A stretch of 64,000 nucleotides of DNA from Bifidobacteriaceae bacterium (lineage in GTDB: Bacteria; Actinomycetota; Actinomycetes; Actinomycetales; Bifidobacteriaceae). Under the pieces are notes generated by a model. It was not told where the DNA came from and made no database searches. It saw only the letters and a list, made by a program, of their open reading frames with translations. The DNA is taken from contig JALCQD010000003.1 in NCBI GenBank assembly GCA_022651005.1, forward strand, positions 248,001-312,000, read 5' to 3'. Below are positions 50,241 to 59,521 of the stretch, piece after piece (the first letter of the stretch is position 1; each line of letters opens with the position of its first letter). A program made the position numbers and the translations under genes.

Positions 50241-51494
50241 GTGACTTCAATAAGTCCTCGAGGCTCACGGGACAATTCGGGCGATCAGACGTCCTTCGCA
50301 TCGCTTCAGAAGCAGCAGCGTTCTGTGTTGACAACCGTCGTGGGCGTCATTGGGGAGCTGTTCCTCACTCTCGCCGTGGTATGTGCCCTCTATATTCTGT
50401 GGCAGCTGTGGTGGACTGGAGTTGTATCTGAGCAGACGCAGGACAAGCAGGCCGAGCAGACGTCATGGACCGATCCCTCAGAGGCGAACGGCAGTTATAA
50501 AATCGCCAAGGCGCAGAAGGGCACGCCTCCGGTAGATGCTGCGCCCGCAGACGGCGCCGTGGTGGGCCAGATTTATATTCCGCGCTTCGGATCGCAGTGG
50601 AAGCGCCTCATAGTGCAGGGAATCACGGCGGATCAGCTGGCGCGTCACGGTATGGGGCACTATCCAACGTCGCAAATGCCCGGAGAACTCGGCAACTTCG
50701 CTGTTGCCGGCCATCGCTCCGGATACGGTGAGCCTCTGGGCAACGTCCCCGATTTCGTCAAGGGCGACGCCATTGTGGTGCGCACGCAGAAGTACTGGTA
50801 TGTGTATCACTACACGAGTCACGAGATTGTGTTGCCGACCGAGGTGGACGTGGTGGCTCCCGTTCCGCATCATCCGGGCCAGACTCCCACGAGTCGCCTC
50901 ATCACGCTCACCACCTGCGAGCCGAGGTACACCACGGCGACTCACCGCTGGATTACTTACGGAGAGTTTGACTACTGGGCCAAGGTCTCCGACGGTATCC
51001 CCAAGGAGCTGGCGTCGCAGGGCACGAATGGCGCCGTTGCGTTCACACAGAACGACAATCAGACGTTGACGAGCAAGATTCCACCGCTCACAACCATCCT
51101 GCTGTGGCTCATCGTCGCCTACGCCATCATCTATATTGCAGGTGCTGTGGTGTGGAGGTATCCGGCCACGCGCCGCCATGCGCGCAAAGCGCTGGCAGCC
51201 GCGCAGAACGCAGTCCGCAATAGTGGTTCTGCGAGCGGGGCTGGTGCGACTGCGCCTGCGTCGCGGTCCGCGTCGGCGGCCGCCATTCGCAAGTACTCGA
51301 AGTACGAGATGCGTTCGGCGAGTATGTACGGTTGGATTTATCGCCATCATCCGGGTATCGCTCCGGTGCGGTGGATCCTCATGATCATCCTGGCGCTCAT
51401 CGGCACGGTGGCACTGTTCCAATGGGGCTTCCCCTGGCTGGCCACGAACGTTCCGTTCCTGCAGGTGGCGTCGAACTACGTGGCAGTGGGCTAG
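50241..51494 (+). CDS. Class E sortase
   Basis: A 417-residue housekeeping sortase that cleaves LAXTG-type signals and links surface proteins to the wall. The N-terminal membrane segment is at about 29-55; the catalytic domain has His158 (VAGHRSGYG) and Cys226 in TLTTCEPRY. Two further membrane segments at about 283-305 and 376-396, separated by a basic Ala/Ser linker, are an unusual C-terminal addition. GTG start after GGAGAG. An LAITG substrate is encoded at 26572-28221. Confidence 0.9.
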   Translation: MTSISPRGSRDNSGDQTSFASLQKQQRSVLTTVVGVIGELFLTLAVVCALYILWQLWWTGVVSEQTQDKQAEQTSWTDPSEANGSYKIAKAQKGTPPVDAAPADGAVVGQIYIPRFGSQWKRLIVQGITADQLARHGMGHYPTSQMPGELGNFAVAGHRSGYGEPLGNVPDFVKGDAIVVRTQKYWYVYHYTSHEIVLPTEVDVVAPVPHHPGQTPTSRLITLTTCEPRYTTATHRWITYGEFDYWAKVSDGIPKELASQGTNGAVAFTQNDNQTLTSKIPPLTTILLWLIVAYAIIYIAGAVVWRYPATRRHARKALAAAQNAVRNSGSASGAGATAPASRSASAAAIRKYSKYEMRSASMYGWIYRHHPGIAPVRWILMIILALIGTVALFQWGFPWLATNVPFLQVASNYVAVG

Positions 51495-51536
51495 TACGCT
51501 GGGTGGAAGTGTGTGATGACAACTATGGGGGCTGTG

Positions 51537-52199
51537 ATGAGTGAACAAGCAAAGATTCTTGTTATCGATAATTACGATTCGTTCGTGTACACCATCGTGG
51601 GGTATCTCAAGACCTTGGGAGCCGATGTGACGGTGTACCGCAATGACGCCCTCAGCGACGCCGAGATTTCCGCCGCCGTCAAGGCCGCGGACGGAGTGCT
51701 CATTTCCCCCGGCCCCGGAACACCACAGGAGGCGGGATGCTCCGAAGACGTCATCCGTGAATGTGCCGCGCAGTCCAAGCCCATGCTCGGTGTGTGCCTC
51801 GGGTTGCAGGCGCTCGCGGAAGTCTACGGCGCAACCGTGGACCACGCGCCCACCATCATGCACGGGAAGACGAGTCTCATTGACCACGTCGACGGCGGGC
51901 TGTTCGAGGGCGTTCCCAACCCCATGACGGCCACCAGGTATCACTCGCTGGCCGTGGAGCCCTCCACGATGCCCGCAGAGCTGGAAGTCATCGCGCAGAC
52001 CCAGGACCACATCATCCAAGGCATCAAGCACCGCACCCTGCCGCTGTATTCGGTGCAATTCCATCCCGAATCCGTGATGACGCAGGGCGGCTACCGCCTC
52101 TTCGCTAACTGGCTTGCCATGTGCGGCCAATCTAACGCCATTGAGAAATCAGCCGGTTTGGTGCCCAACGTATCGAAGGTCGCGGCAGAGGCGCTGTAA
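51537..52199 (+). CDS. pabA: Glutamine amidotransferase PabA/TrpG
   Basis: A 220-residue class I glutamine amidotransferase. The nucleophile is in GVCLGLQAL and the His-Glu pair in VQFHPES; DNYDSFVYTI is the family start. It supplies ammonia to aminodeoxychorismate or anthranilate synthase; without an adjacent trpE/pabB the choice between folate and tryptophan roles is open. This gene sits at the same place as trpG next to pknB in mycobacteria. Confidence 0.88.
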   Translation: MSEQAKILVIDNYDSFVYTIVGYLKTLGADVTVYRNDALSDAEISAAVKAADGVLISPGPGTPQEAGCSEDVIRECAAQSKPMLGVCLGLQALAEVYGATVDHAPTIMHGKTSLIDHVDGGLFEGVPNPMTATRYHSLAVEPSTMPAELEVIAQTQDHIIQGIKHRTLPLYSVQFHPESVMTQGGYRLFANWLAMCGQSNAIEKSAGLVPNVSKVAAEAL

Positions 52200-52236
52200 A
52201 TCTGTAGGGTTTAAGAGCTCTGACCAAAGGAAACTC

Positions 52237-53379
52237 ATGCCAGTAGAACCAATGAAGGTTGCTGTTATCGGCTGCGGTGTCATCTCGACGGCGTATCTGT
52301 CGAATCTGACGGGACGCTTCAAAGCCATCCGGGCGGTGGCCTGCTACGACCACCATCCCGAGAAAGCGGCGGCCCAGGCAGAGCGTTTCGGCATCGCGTC
52401 GCTGAGCTGGGAGGAGATCCTTGCGAATCCCGAGATCGAGATGATCATCAATCTCACCCCTCCCGCCGCGCACTACGCGGTGATCAAGGAAGCGCTCGAG
52501 CACGGCAAGCACGTGTTCAGTGAGAAGACCATGACAGTGTCTCTCGAGGAGGCCCGTGACCTCGTGGCCCTCGCAGATGCCAAGGGACTGCGTCTGGGCG
52601 TTGCCCCCGACACCTTCCTCTGTGGCGGCGTGCAGACAGCCCGGTATGCCATGGAGCACGATCTCATCGGAACGATTCGATCGGCAACCATCGCCGTCAA
52701 CCGTAACATCGGCGTCTACGCGGACATGCTTCCGTTCCTGGAGCGTCCGGGCGGTTCCATGGCCTTCGATTACGGCGTGTACCATCTCACGGCGCTCGCC
52801 TCGTTCATGGGGCCAGCAACGCGCGTGACGGCTTTCTCCCACCTGTCTGCAACGCAGCGCACACGCATGCGTCTGGACCAGCCGCACTTCGGCGAAACGG
52901 TGAACCTCACCGAGGACGACGTGGTGGCGGGTGTAATCGAGTTTGCGTCGGGCGCGCTGGTGACGGTCAACTTCACTGGCTCTTCCCTCATCAACGAGCA
53001 GCCGTACTTCACGGTCTTTGGGAGCAAGGGTGTCATGAGCATGGGAGACCCCAACATCCCCAACGGTGAGGTGCGAATTCGCAAGCCACAGCAGGAGTGG
53101 TTCACGCTGCCCTTCACGCATGGCTTCCTTGATGAGTCGCGCGGCGTGGGCGCTGCTGAGATGGTGTGGGCCATTCGCGCGGGGCGTGCGCACCGTGCCA
53201 GCAAGGAGATGTCCCTCAACGTCCTCGAGATGGTGCACGGACTCACGATCAGCGCTCATTCTGGCGCGCCGTATGAAATGACAACGACGTTCACGCCCGC
53301 TCCGGCGCTTCCCGAGGGGTACCTGCCCAACGCGGCCGCTCCGGCATGGGGACCGAGCGAGGAGAGTGCGTTGGTGTAG
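52237..53379 (+). CDS. Gfo/Idh/MocA-family oxidoreductase
   Basis: A 380-residue NAD(P)-dependent sugar or inositol dehydrogenase type. The N-terminal Rossmann motif is VAVIGCGVIST, EKTMTVSLEEA contains the conserved EKP-like lysine (here Lys-Thr instead of Lys-Pro), and FDYGVYHLTAL lies in the C-terminal barrel-like domain. AAAGGA precedes the ATG. Substrate unknown. Confidence 0.88.
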   Translation: MPVEPMKVAVIGCGVISTAYLSNLTGRFKAIRAVACYDHHPEKAAAQAERFGIASLSWEEILANPEIEMIINLTPPAAHYAVIKEALEHGKHVFSEKTMTVSLEEARDLVALADAKGLRLGVAPDTFLCGGVQTARYAMEHDLIGTIRSATIAVNRNIGVYADMLPFLERPGGSMAFDYGVYHLTALASFMGPATRVTAFSHLSATQRTRMRLDQPHFGETVNLTEDDVVAGVIEFASGALVTVNFTGSSLINEQPYFTVFGSKGVMSMGDPNIPNGEVRIRKPQQEWFTLPFTHGFLDESRGVGAAEMVWAIRAGRAHRASKEMSLNVLEMVHGLTISAHSGAPYEMTTTFTPAPALPEGYLPNAAAPAWGPSEESALV

Positions 53380-53396
53380 GAGCGTTTCGCACCTTG

Positions 53397-53434
53397 CTTC
53401 GCACCTTTCGGAATGGACCGAAAAGGTGCGAAAG
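53397..53434. terminator. Bidirectional terminator between oxidoreductase and pknB
   Basis: TTCGCACCTTTCGG and CCGAAAAGGTGCGAA pair with one bulge around a 6-nt loop; a member of the TTCGCAC hairpin family. Confidence 0.8.
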
Positions 53435-53455
53435 ACTCCCCCCAAAAATAACTTC

Positions 53456-55552
53456 TCAGTTCCCCGACGCGTTCCCGTTAGGGGAATCCGTTGATGACTG
53501 GGAATTATTGTCAGACGAGTTGTCCGCCGTGGTCCCATCCGTCGAGCTGTCGGCGGAGGCGTCGGTCGTCTTCACCGTGAGCGTGATAGTAGCGCCCTTG
53601 TCGACCTTTCCGCCGTCTGCCAGATCCGTATTCCCGGACTTGATGGCCGTCACAACAGCTGTCACGTCGCTGGCTGAATCAGCGGGAGTCACCTTGATGG
53701 TGACGTCCGTACCGAGACGACCCTGGACGTAAGCAAGAGACTGGTTGACCATACCCGAGGGGATGGTGACCTGATCCTTGCCGGTAGACACGTACAGCGT
53801 GATCATGGACTTCTGCTCCACGGTCGCTCCCTTGGCGGGATCTGTGCCGATGGCATCATCCTTGGCCACGGTGTCGGAGCTCTGCGACTGCACTGTGATG
53901 GAGAACCCGGCCTTTGTGAGAATGGACTTGGCCTCGTCCGCGGGCTTGCCTGCCACGCTGGGCACGGAGGTCTGCCCCGTGGAGATGTAGAGAATCACGG
54001 AGGTTCCCTTGGGCTGCGAGGTTCCCGATGCGGGATCGGTGCGCGTCACGAGGTCCTTGGCCACGGTGGCCGAGTCCTCGGAGCTGGTGGAGCCGACGTC
54101 AAAGCCCGCGCTCTCCAGCTGCGACTTGGCTTCGGACTGCGACAGCCCCGACACGTCTGGCATGGTGGCGTCGGCAGGTCCAGAGGAGAACCACACCTTC
54201 ACGGTGGAGCCCTGCGCGGCCTTCTTGCCGCCTGCCGGAGTCTGCTTGGTGAAAGTTCCCTTGGGCTTGGAGGAGTCGGAGTCGGTTTCTTGCACATACA
54301 CGAATCCGGCGGCTTCGATCTTCTCCTTGGCGCGCGTCTCGCTCATCTCTTCGGTAATGGTGGGAACGGTCACCATCTCGGTGGTGCTGCCCCCAAAGAA
54401 GTAGAATCCCGCCGCTACGAGCGCCGCGAGCACAATGACGCCCAGCACAATGCCGATGATGGTGCGCTTCTTTTTCTTCTTGCGCGCGGCGTCGCGTTGT
54501 GCGGCCCGGCTGAGGTCGCCGGCAGCAGAAGACGCGGCAGGACTCGCGGAATCCGTAATCGGGTTGAAGGCCTGCGTCGCCTCGGTGGCGGTTGCCGGCA
54601 TGAGCTCGGTCTGCTTGGCTTCCTCTTCCTTGCGCGCGCGCAGGTTGCCGAGGTCCGTCAGCGGATTGTAGGCGGCCGCGGAAACGGTGCCGCCATTCAT
54701 GATTCCCAGGATGTCGCGCTTGAACTCGGCGGCAGTGGCATAGCGGTTCTGGCGATCCTTCGCCATAGCCTTGGCGAGCACGGAGTCCCAGATCTTGGGC
54801 AAGCCCGGCACGAGCGCGGACGGTGGCGTCGCCACTTCCGACACGTGTTGGTAGGCGATTGCCACAGGGGAGTCGCCAGTGAACGGCGGACGACCCGTAA
54901 GGACTTCGTAGAGCACGCAGCCGGCCGAGTACAGGTCGGAGCGCATGTCGACGTTCTCACCGCGCGCCTGCTCGGGTGAGAGGTACTGCGCGGTTCCCAC
55001 CACGCCCTGCGACTGCGTCATGGTGGCGGCCGAGTCGTCGAGCGCGCGGGCGATGCCAAAGTCCATCACCTTCACCACGCCCTGATCGGAAATCATGATG
55101 TTTCCGGGCTTGATGTCGCGGTGGATGATGCCCATGCGATGCGAGTATTCGAGTGCGTTGAGCACGCCCACGATGATCTGCTCGGCGTCCGATTGACTCA
55201 GCGGCCCGTTCTCCTTGAGGATGTCACGCAGGGTCTGACCCTTCACGTACTCCATGATGAGGTACGGCACTGATTCCTGTGCGCCGCCGTCGCTGGTGAG
55301 CGGCTCCTCGCCCGTATCGTAAATCGAGACGATGTTGGGGTTGTTGAGCATGGCGACCGAGTGGGCCTCTCGCCTGAAGCGCGACAGGAAGATAGCGTCG
55401 CTGGCGAGATCGGAGCGCATGATTTTAATGGCCACCTGACGTCCCAGGCGCGTATCCGTGCCAAGGTGCACCTCTGCCATGCCGCCATGCCCGATGAGTG
55501 CGCCGACTTCATAGCGCCCTTGCGCGAGCGAATCCGGGATATTCTGCCTCAT
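53456..55552 (-). CDS. pknB: PknB-type serine/threonine protein kinase with PASTA repeats
   Basis: A 698-residue membrane kinase. Kinase domain about 14-278: glycine-rich GHGGMAEV, Lys43, HRDIKPGN with Asp146, DFG 164-166. A Lys-rich juxtamembrane stretch and a membrane segment (about 364-387) lead to four extracellular PASTA repeats (from about 392), which bind muropeptides or lipid II. The acidic/Ser-rich C-terminus ends the protein. It overlaps pknA by 4 bp (ATGA) and controls growth and peptidoglycan synthesis in actinobacteria. Confidence 0.95.
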   Translation of the reverse strand: MRQNIPDSLAQGRYEVGALIGHGGMAEVHLGTDTRLGRQVAIKIMRSDLASDAIFLSRFRREAHSVAMLNNPNIVSIYDTGEEPLTSDGGAQESVPYLIMEYVKGQTLRDILKENGPLSQSDAEQIIVGVLNALEYSHRMGIIHRDIKPGNIMISDQGVVKVMDFGIARALDDSAATMTQSQGVVGTAQYLSPEQARGENVDMRSDLYSAGCVLYEVLTGRPPFTGDSPVAIAYQHVSEVATPPSALVPGLPKIWDSVLAKAMAKDRQNRYATAAEFKRDILGIMNGGTVSAAAYNPLTDLGNLRARKEEEAKQTELMPATATEATQAFNPITDSASPAASSAAGDLSRAAQRDAARKKKKKRTIIGIVLGVIVLAALVAAGFYFFGGSTTEMVTVPTITEEMSETRAKEKIEAAGFVYVQETDSDSSKPKGTFTKQTPAGGKKAAQGSTVKVWFSSGPADATMPDVSGLSQSEAKSQLESAGFDVGSTSSEDSATVAKDLVTRTDPASGTSQPKGTSVILYISTGQTSVPSVAGKPADEAKSILTKAGFSITVQSQSSDTVAKDDAIGTDPAKGATVEQKSMITLYVSTGKDQVTIPSGMVNQSLAYVQGRLGTDVTIKVTPADSASDVTAVVTAIKSGNTDLADGGKVDKGATITLTVKTTDASADSSTDGTTADNSSDNNSQSSTDSPNGNASGN

Positions 55553-56673
55553 CTCGAACCTCTTTTCCTGTCGTCCCTGCTGTCCTCAAGTGGATTATCA
55601 ATGTGTGCGTGTGAAGTGTTCAGCGAAGTATGAATGTGATATTTCATCTTGTGCGGTGAGCTGCGGATGGATCGCGGCTCGCGCGGTTCCGGCGGCTCGG
55701 CGCTGATATGCACACCGCGGGTGCCATGGGGGCCGCTCTGTTCGCCGCGTGCGATGACGGGCGTTCCCGGCCGTGCCTGTGGGTGGCCCTGGCTTCTTCC
55801 CGACGAGCGGTCCACGGCCTTTTGCGCCGGGAAGGACCCGGTTTCCGCGTCGAGGATGTCGCGCTCGATGCGGCTGAGCCGACGAGAGACGTCCAGGGCG
55901 TTCTGCGGGCGGCGCATGGGATCCTTCTCGAGCATCGACATGACGAAGCGCGCGAGTTCCGGTTCTGTGGAATCAGGCAGCGGCGGCACAGGGTCGTTCA
56001 CTTGCGCGGCCGCAATATCGACGGCCGTGGCGCCCGTGAAGGGCCTGTGCCCGGCAATTCCCTCGTAGGCCACGATTCCCAGCGAATATATATCAGAACG
56101 TGCGGTTGCCTGCTCGCCCTGCGCCTGCTCGGGGGAGATGTACTGGGCGGTTCCCACCACCATGCCATCCTGCGTGATCTGCGCCTGGTTTGTGGAATAG
56201 GAGACGCCAAAGTCAGTGATCTTCACCTCGCCGGAGTCGGACACCATGATGTTGGCGGGTTTCACGTCGCGGTGAATCACGCCGTGCGAGTGTGCCACGT
56301 AGAGGCCGCGCGCGGTCTGGATGAGAATTGGCAGAAGGCGGGAGGGGCTCAACGTACCCTCCTCCTTGTAAATCTGCGCCAGCGACTTGCTGTCCACAAA
56401 TTCCATGACGAGGAAGCCGATGCCGTCGTTCTCGTAGTACTCGAAGAGCGCGGCAATGTTGGGATGCGCGAGGTTGGCGGAGTTGTGCGCCTCTGCCCGC
56501 AAGCGTTGCAGGCGGTTGCGATCCACCGCGAGATCACCGCGCAGCGCCTTGATGGCGACGTCGCGGCCAAGTTCGAGGTCGTACGCCTTCCACACCTCTC
56601 CCATGCCGCCTTGGGCGAGGCGTTGATCGAGACGGTAGCGCCTATGGATGAGTTGGCCTTCAATGAGTCTCAT
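55549..56673 (-). CDS. pknA: PknA-type serine/threonine protein kinase
   Basis: A 374-residue kinase. The glycine loop is AQGGMGEV, the lysine is Lys42, HRDVKPAN has Asp136 and DFG is at 154-156. Residues about 275-374 are a His/Pro/Ser/Arg-rich tail with no hydrophobic segment, so this protein lacks the membrane anchor usual in mycobacterial PknA. It overlaps pbpA by 14 bp and pknB by 4 bp. Confidence 0.93.
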   Translation of the reverse strand: MRLIEGQLIHRRYRLDQRLAQGGMGEVWKAYDLELGRDVAIKALRGDLAVDRNRLQRLRAEAHNSANLAHPNIAALFEYYENDGIGFLVMEFVDSKSLAQIYKEEGTLSPSRLLPILIQTARGLYVAHSHGVIHRDVKPANIMVSDSGEVKITDFGVSYSTNQAQITQDGMVVGTAQYISPEQAQGEQATARSDIYSLGIVAYEGIAGHRPFTGATAVDIAAAQVNDPVPPLPDSTEPELARFVMSMLEKDPMRRPQNALDVSRRLSRIERDILDAETGSFPAQKAVDRSSGRSQGHPQARPGTPVIARGEQSGPHGTRGVHISAEPPEPREPRSIRSSPHKMKYHIHTSLNTSHAHIDNPLEDSRDDRKRGSR

Positions 56674-58132
56674 TGAGGTACTCCTCCATGATGGCTTTCA
56701 TGATCGGCCCCGCGGTGTTGCCGCCATATGTGGTGGCATTGTGGACCACCACCGCCACAGCGATCTTGGGATTACTCGCCGGAGCGAACCCGGTGATCCA
56801 GCCGTCCTGCGTGGAATTGGTTCCCGTCTGTGCGGTGCCGGTTTTGGCCGCCACCTTGACGCTGCTGCTAATCTGCAGGCCCGGGTACTCCTTGGTGATC
56901 ACCGATTCCATCATCGACGTGAGTGACTTCGCGGTGTCCGAGCTGAACGGCTGCGAGTACTGTGACGGCGAAGTCTGGGAGATGACGCTCAAGTCCGAGC
57001 TGCGCACGCGGTCCACCAGCGTGGGGCGCATGAGCTTGCCGCCGTTGGCCACAGCCGCGGCGATCATGGCGTTCTGCAGCGGCGTCTCCACGGTGTCGCC
57101 CTGTCCGATGGACGCCAGTGCGAGCTTGTCGTCTGTTTGGCCTGTGGGGAACTTCGACGCCACGGCCTTCATGGGGCGGCCAGTGGTATCGGAGCCGTCC
57201 ACGGTGATGGAAGTTCCGAAGCCGAGCTTGTTGGTGATGTCGCTGATCTTGTCCGCTCCCACCTTGAGGCCGAGCTGGGCGAAGGCGGTGTTGGACGAGT
57301 ATGCGAAGGCATCGCTCAGGGAGATCTTGGTGGAGGCGTTCCACCCATGGTTCGCGGAGTTCACCAGCTGTGTTTTGGTGCCCGGAAGCGTGTAGGAATT
57401 CGGAGACGACACCTGCGTGGAGGTGGTGTACTTGCCAGATTCAAGTGCGGCTGCCGCTACGGCAATCTTGAACGTGGACCCCGGAGGGTAGAGCTGCGAG
57501 GTTGCGTTGTTGAGCAGCGGGCTTGGATTCTCGCCCACGAGTTTGGTGAAGGTGGCCGCCGCGGACTTGGTATCGTGCGTGGCAAGAGCATTGGGATCGT
57601 AACTAGGGGTGCTCGCCATGGCGAGAATGCGGCCGGTCGAGGGCTCGATCGCCACCACGGCGCCGACCTTGGAACCGAGCTCCTTGTAGGCCAGCTTCTG
57701 CAGCTTGGTGTCGATGGACGTCTCGATGGTGGCGCCCTTGTTGTCCTCGCCCTTGAACACGGCCTTGATCTTTTCGAGCCACAGGCTGTCGTTTTCGCCG
57801 TTGAGCAGCGAATTCTGCGAGGCCTCGATGCCGCGGTCGGCGCGGTTGGTGATGGAGAAGTAGCCGGTGACGGGCGCGTAGATGGAGCCCGCAGAGTACG
57901 TGCGCTGGTATTCGAATGCGTCCTTTGACGCGGTGGATTGGGCCATCACGGTTCCGTCGGCGGCGAGGATCGCGCCACGGGGAACGGCGTATTCGTGATA
58001 CAGCGCACGGGTGTTGCGGGTGTCCTGATTGAGGGAGTTCGCGCGCACCGTCATGATGTAGGTGGTGGACGCGGCGAGCACGGCGAAAAGCGTGAGCACG
58101 GCGATGAACAGCTGATGCAACGATTTATTCAT
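56660..58132 (-). CDS. pbpA: Penicillin-binding protein PbpA (transpeptidase)
   Basis: A 490-residue class B PBP. The N-terminal anchor is at about 7-28. Active-site motifs are SxxK (PPGSTFKI, Ser219/Lys222), SxN (YSSN, 279-281) and KTGT. It cross-links peptidoglycan at the elongation site with its RodA partner and is a target of the adjacent kinases. It follows rodA by 6 bp. Confidence 0.94.
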   Translation of the reverse strand: MNKSLHQLFIAVLTLFAVLAASTTYIMTVRANSLNQDTRNTRALYHEYAVPRGAILAADGTVMAQSTASKDAFEYQRTYSAGSIYAPVTGYFSITNRADRGIEASQNSLLNGENDSLWLEKIKAVFKGEDNKGATIETSIDTKLQKLAYKELGSKVGAVVAIEPSTGRILAMASTPSYDPNALATHDTKSAAATFTKLVGENPSPLLNNATSQLYPPGSTFKIAVAAAALESGKYTTSTQVSSPNSYTLPGTKTQLVNSANHGWNASTKISLSDAFAYSSNTAFAQLGLKVGADKISDITNKLGFGTSITVDGSDTTGRPMKAVASKFPTGQTDDKLALASIGQGDTVETPLQNAMIAAAVANGGKLMRPTLVDRVRSSDLSVISQTSPSQYSQPFSSDTAKSLTSMMESVITKEYPGLQISSSVKVAAKTGTAQTGTNSTQDGWITGFAPASNPKIAVAVVVHNATTYGGNTAGPIMKAIMEEYLNETH

Positions 58133-58138
58133 GGATCC

Positions 58139-59521
58139 TCACGCCTCCTTCGCCTTGAGCGCCTTGACCGCTTCCACACGGAATGTGGTGTCGCTCATGC
58201 CGTCGTCGTTCTCCACCTTGTTGGCGGCGTTGGAGATGATGAGCACGAGCGTCGCCAGAAGCCAGTTCGCGATGAGCGATGAGCCTCCCGCAGCGATGTA
58301 GGGCAGTGTGAGGCCGGTGAGCGGAATGACGAGGGTAATGCCACCCACCACCACGAAGACTTGGAAGGCCATGGAGAAAACGAGGCCGCTGACGAGCAGC
58401 TTGCCGAATCCATCCTTGATTTTCATGGCGGTGATGAAGCCTGCGCCGATGATGATCAAGTACAGCACCAGGATGGCGATGAGTCCGGTGAGGCCCACCT
58501 CTTCGCCCAGCGACGCGTAGATGAAGTCTGAATTGGCGAACGGGGTGATGGAGGGGTGTCCGTGGCCGAGCCCGGTTCCCATGAGTCCGCCCGTCGCCAT
58601 GCCGAAGAGGCCCTGAACCACCTGGTAGGAGCCGCCGTAGGTTCGTGTATAGATGGCTTGGCTGAACGGGTCGAGCCAGATTTGGACGCGGTTGGCGAAG
58701 TTTGAGAACAGGCGCGCTGCCACCACCACTCCGCCTGCGAAGAACACGGCGCCGATGAGAATCCAGCTCGCCCGCCCCGTGGCTACGTACAGCATGCCGA
58801 CGAACATGGCGAAGAACAGAAGGGACGTGCCCAGATCGTGCTGCACGATGAGAATGCCCAGCGAAATGGCCCACACCACGAGGATCGGCCCGAAGTCCTT
58901 GAGCCGAGGGAAGCGGATGCCGAGCACCTTGCGCCCGCCCACGGCCAGGGTGTCGCGATGATCGAACAGATACGACGCGAAGAAGATGGCGAGGAAGAGC
59001 TTCGCAAATTCGGCGGGTTGCAGACTGTAGGAGCCCAGGTGAATCCAGATGCGTGCCCCATTGATTTCGGTGCCGAGCCCTGGAACCATGGGGGAGAGCA
59101 GCAGTACGATGCCGATGATCATGGATGTGTAGGAGAAGCGACGCAGCTTGCGGTAGTCGCGCAGAACCATCACGAGCACCGCGCACACGACGAGCGCTAT
59201 TCCCACCCACATGATCTGGCGCATGCCCACGTCTGATTTCATGCCGTTCTGGATCTGCGCCAAGTCAATCCGCGTAATCATGGTGATGCCGATGGCGCTG
59301 AGCAGCACGATGCAGGGTAGAATCGCCTGGGCGCTAAACGGCAGACGGTATCCCAGCAGGATCGCCAGCACAACGGCCAGCACGGCGAGGACTCCCAGCG
59401 CGGTGGAATAGCGGGCGGTCATGGTGCCGTCCACGCGAACGATCATCTGCCAGAAGGCCATGAAGCCCACGAGCAGTGCCGCGATGAGCAGCCATGCGTG
59501 ACGGATTTTTTGGAGGATCAT
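58139..59521 (-). CDS. rodA: RodA/FtsW-family SEDS glycosyltransferase
   Basis: A 460-residue protein with about ten membrane segments. SEDS motifs include LQPAEFAKL, HDLGTSLLFFAMF and GHPSITPFANSDFIYASLGEE. It polymerises lipid II together with the PbpA encoded downstream. It overlaps the phosphatase gene by 4 bp. Confidence 0.94.
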   Translation of the reverse strand: MILQKIRHAWLLIAALLVGFMAFWQMIVRVDGTMTARYSTALGVLAVLAVVLAILLGYRLPFSAQAILPCIVLLSAIGITMITRIDLAQIQNGMKSDVGMRQIMWVGIALVVCAVLVMVLRDYRKLRRFSYTSMIIGIVLLLSPMVPGLGTEINGARIWIHLGSYSLQPAEFAKLFLAIFFASYLFDHRDTLAVGGRKVLGIRFPRLKDFGPILVVWAISLGILIVQHDLGTSLLFFAMFVGMLYVATGRASWILIGAVFFAGGVVVAARLFSNFANRVQIWLDPFSQAIYTRTYGGSYQVVQGLFGMATGGLMGTGLGHGHPSITPFANSDFIYASLGEEVGLTGLIAILVLYLIIIGAGFITAMKIKDGFGKLLVSGLVFSMAFQVFVVVGGITLVIPLTGLTLPYIAAGGSSLIANWLLATLVLIISNAANKVENDDGMSDTTFRVEAVKALKAKEA

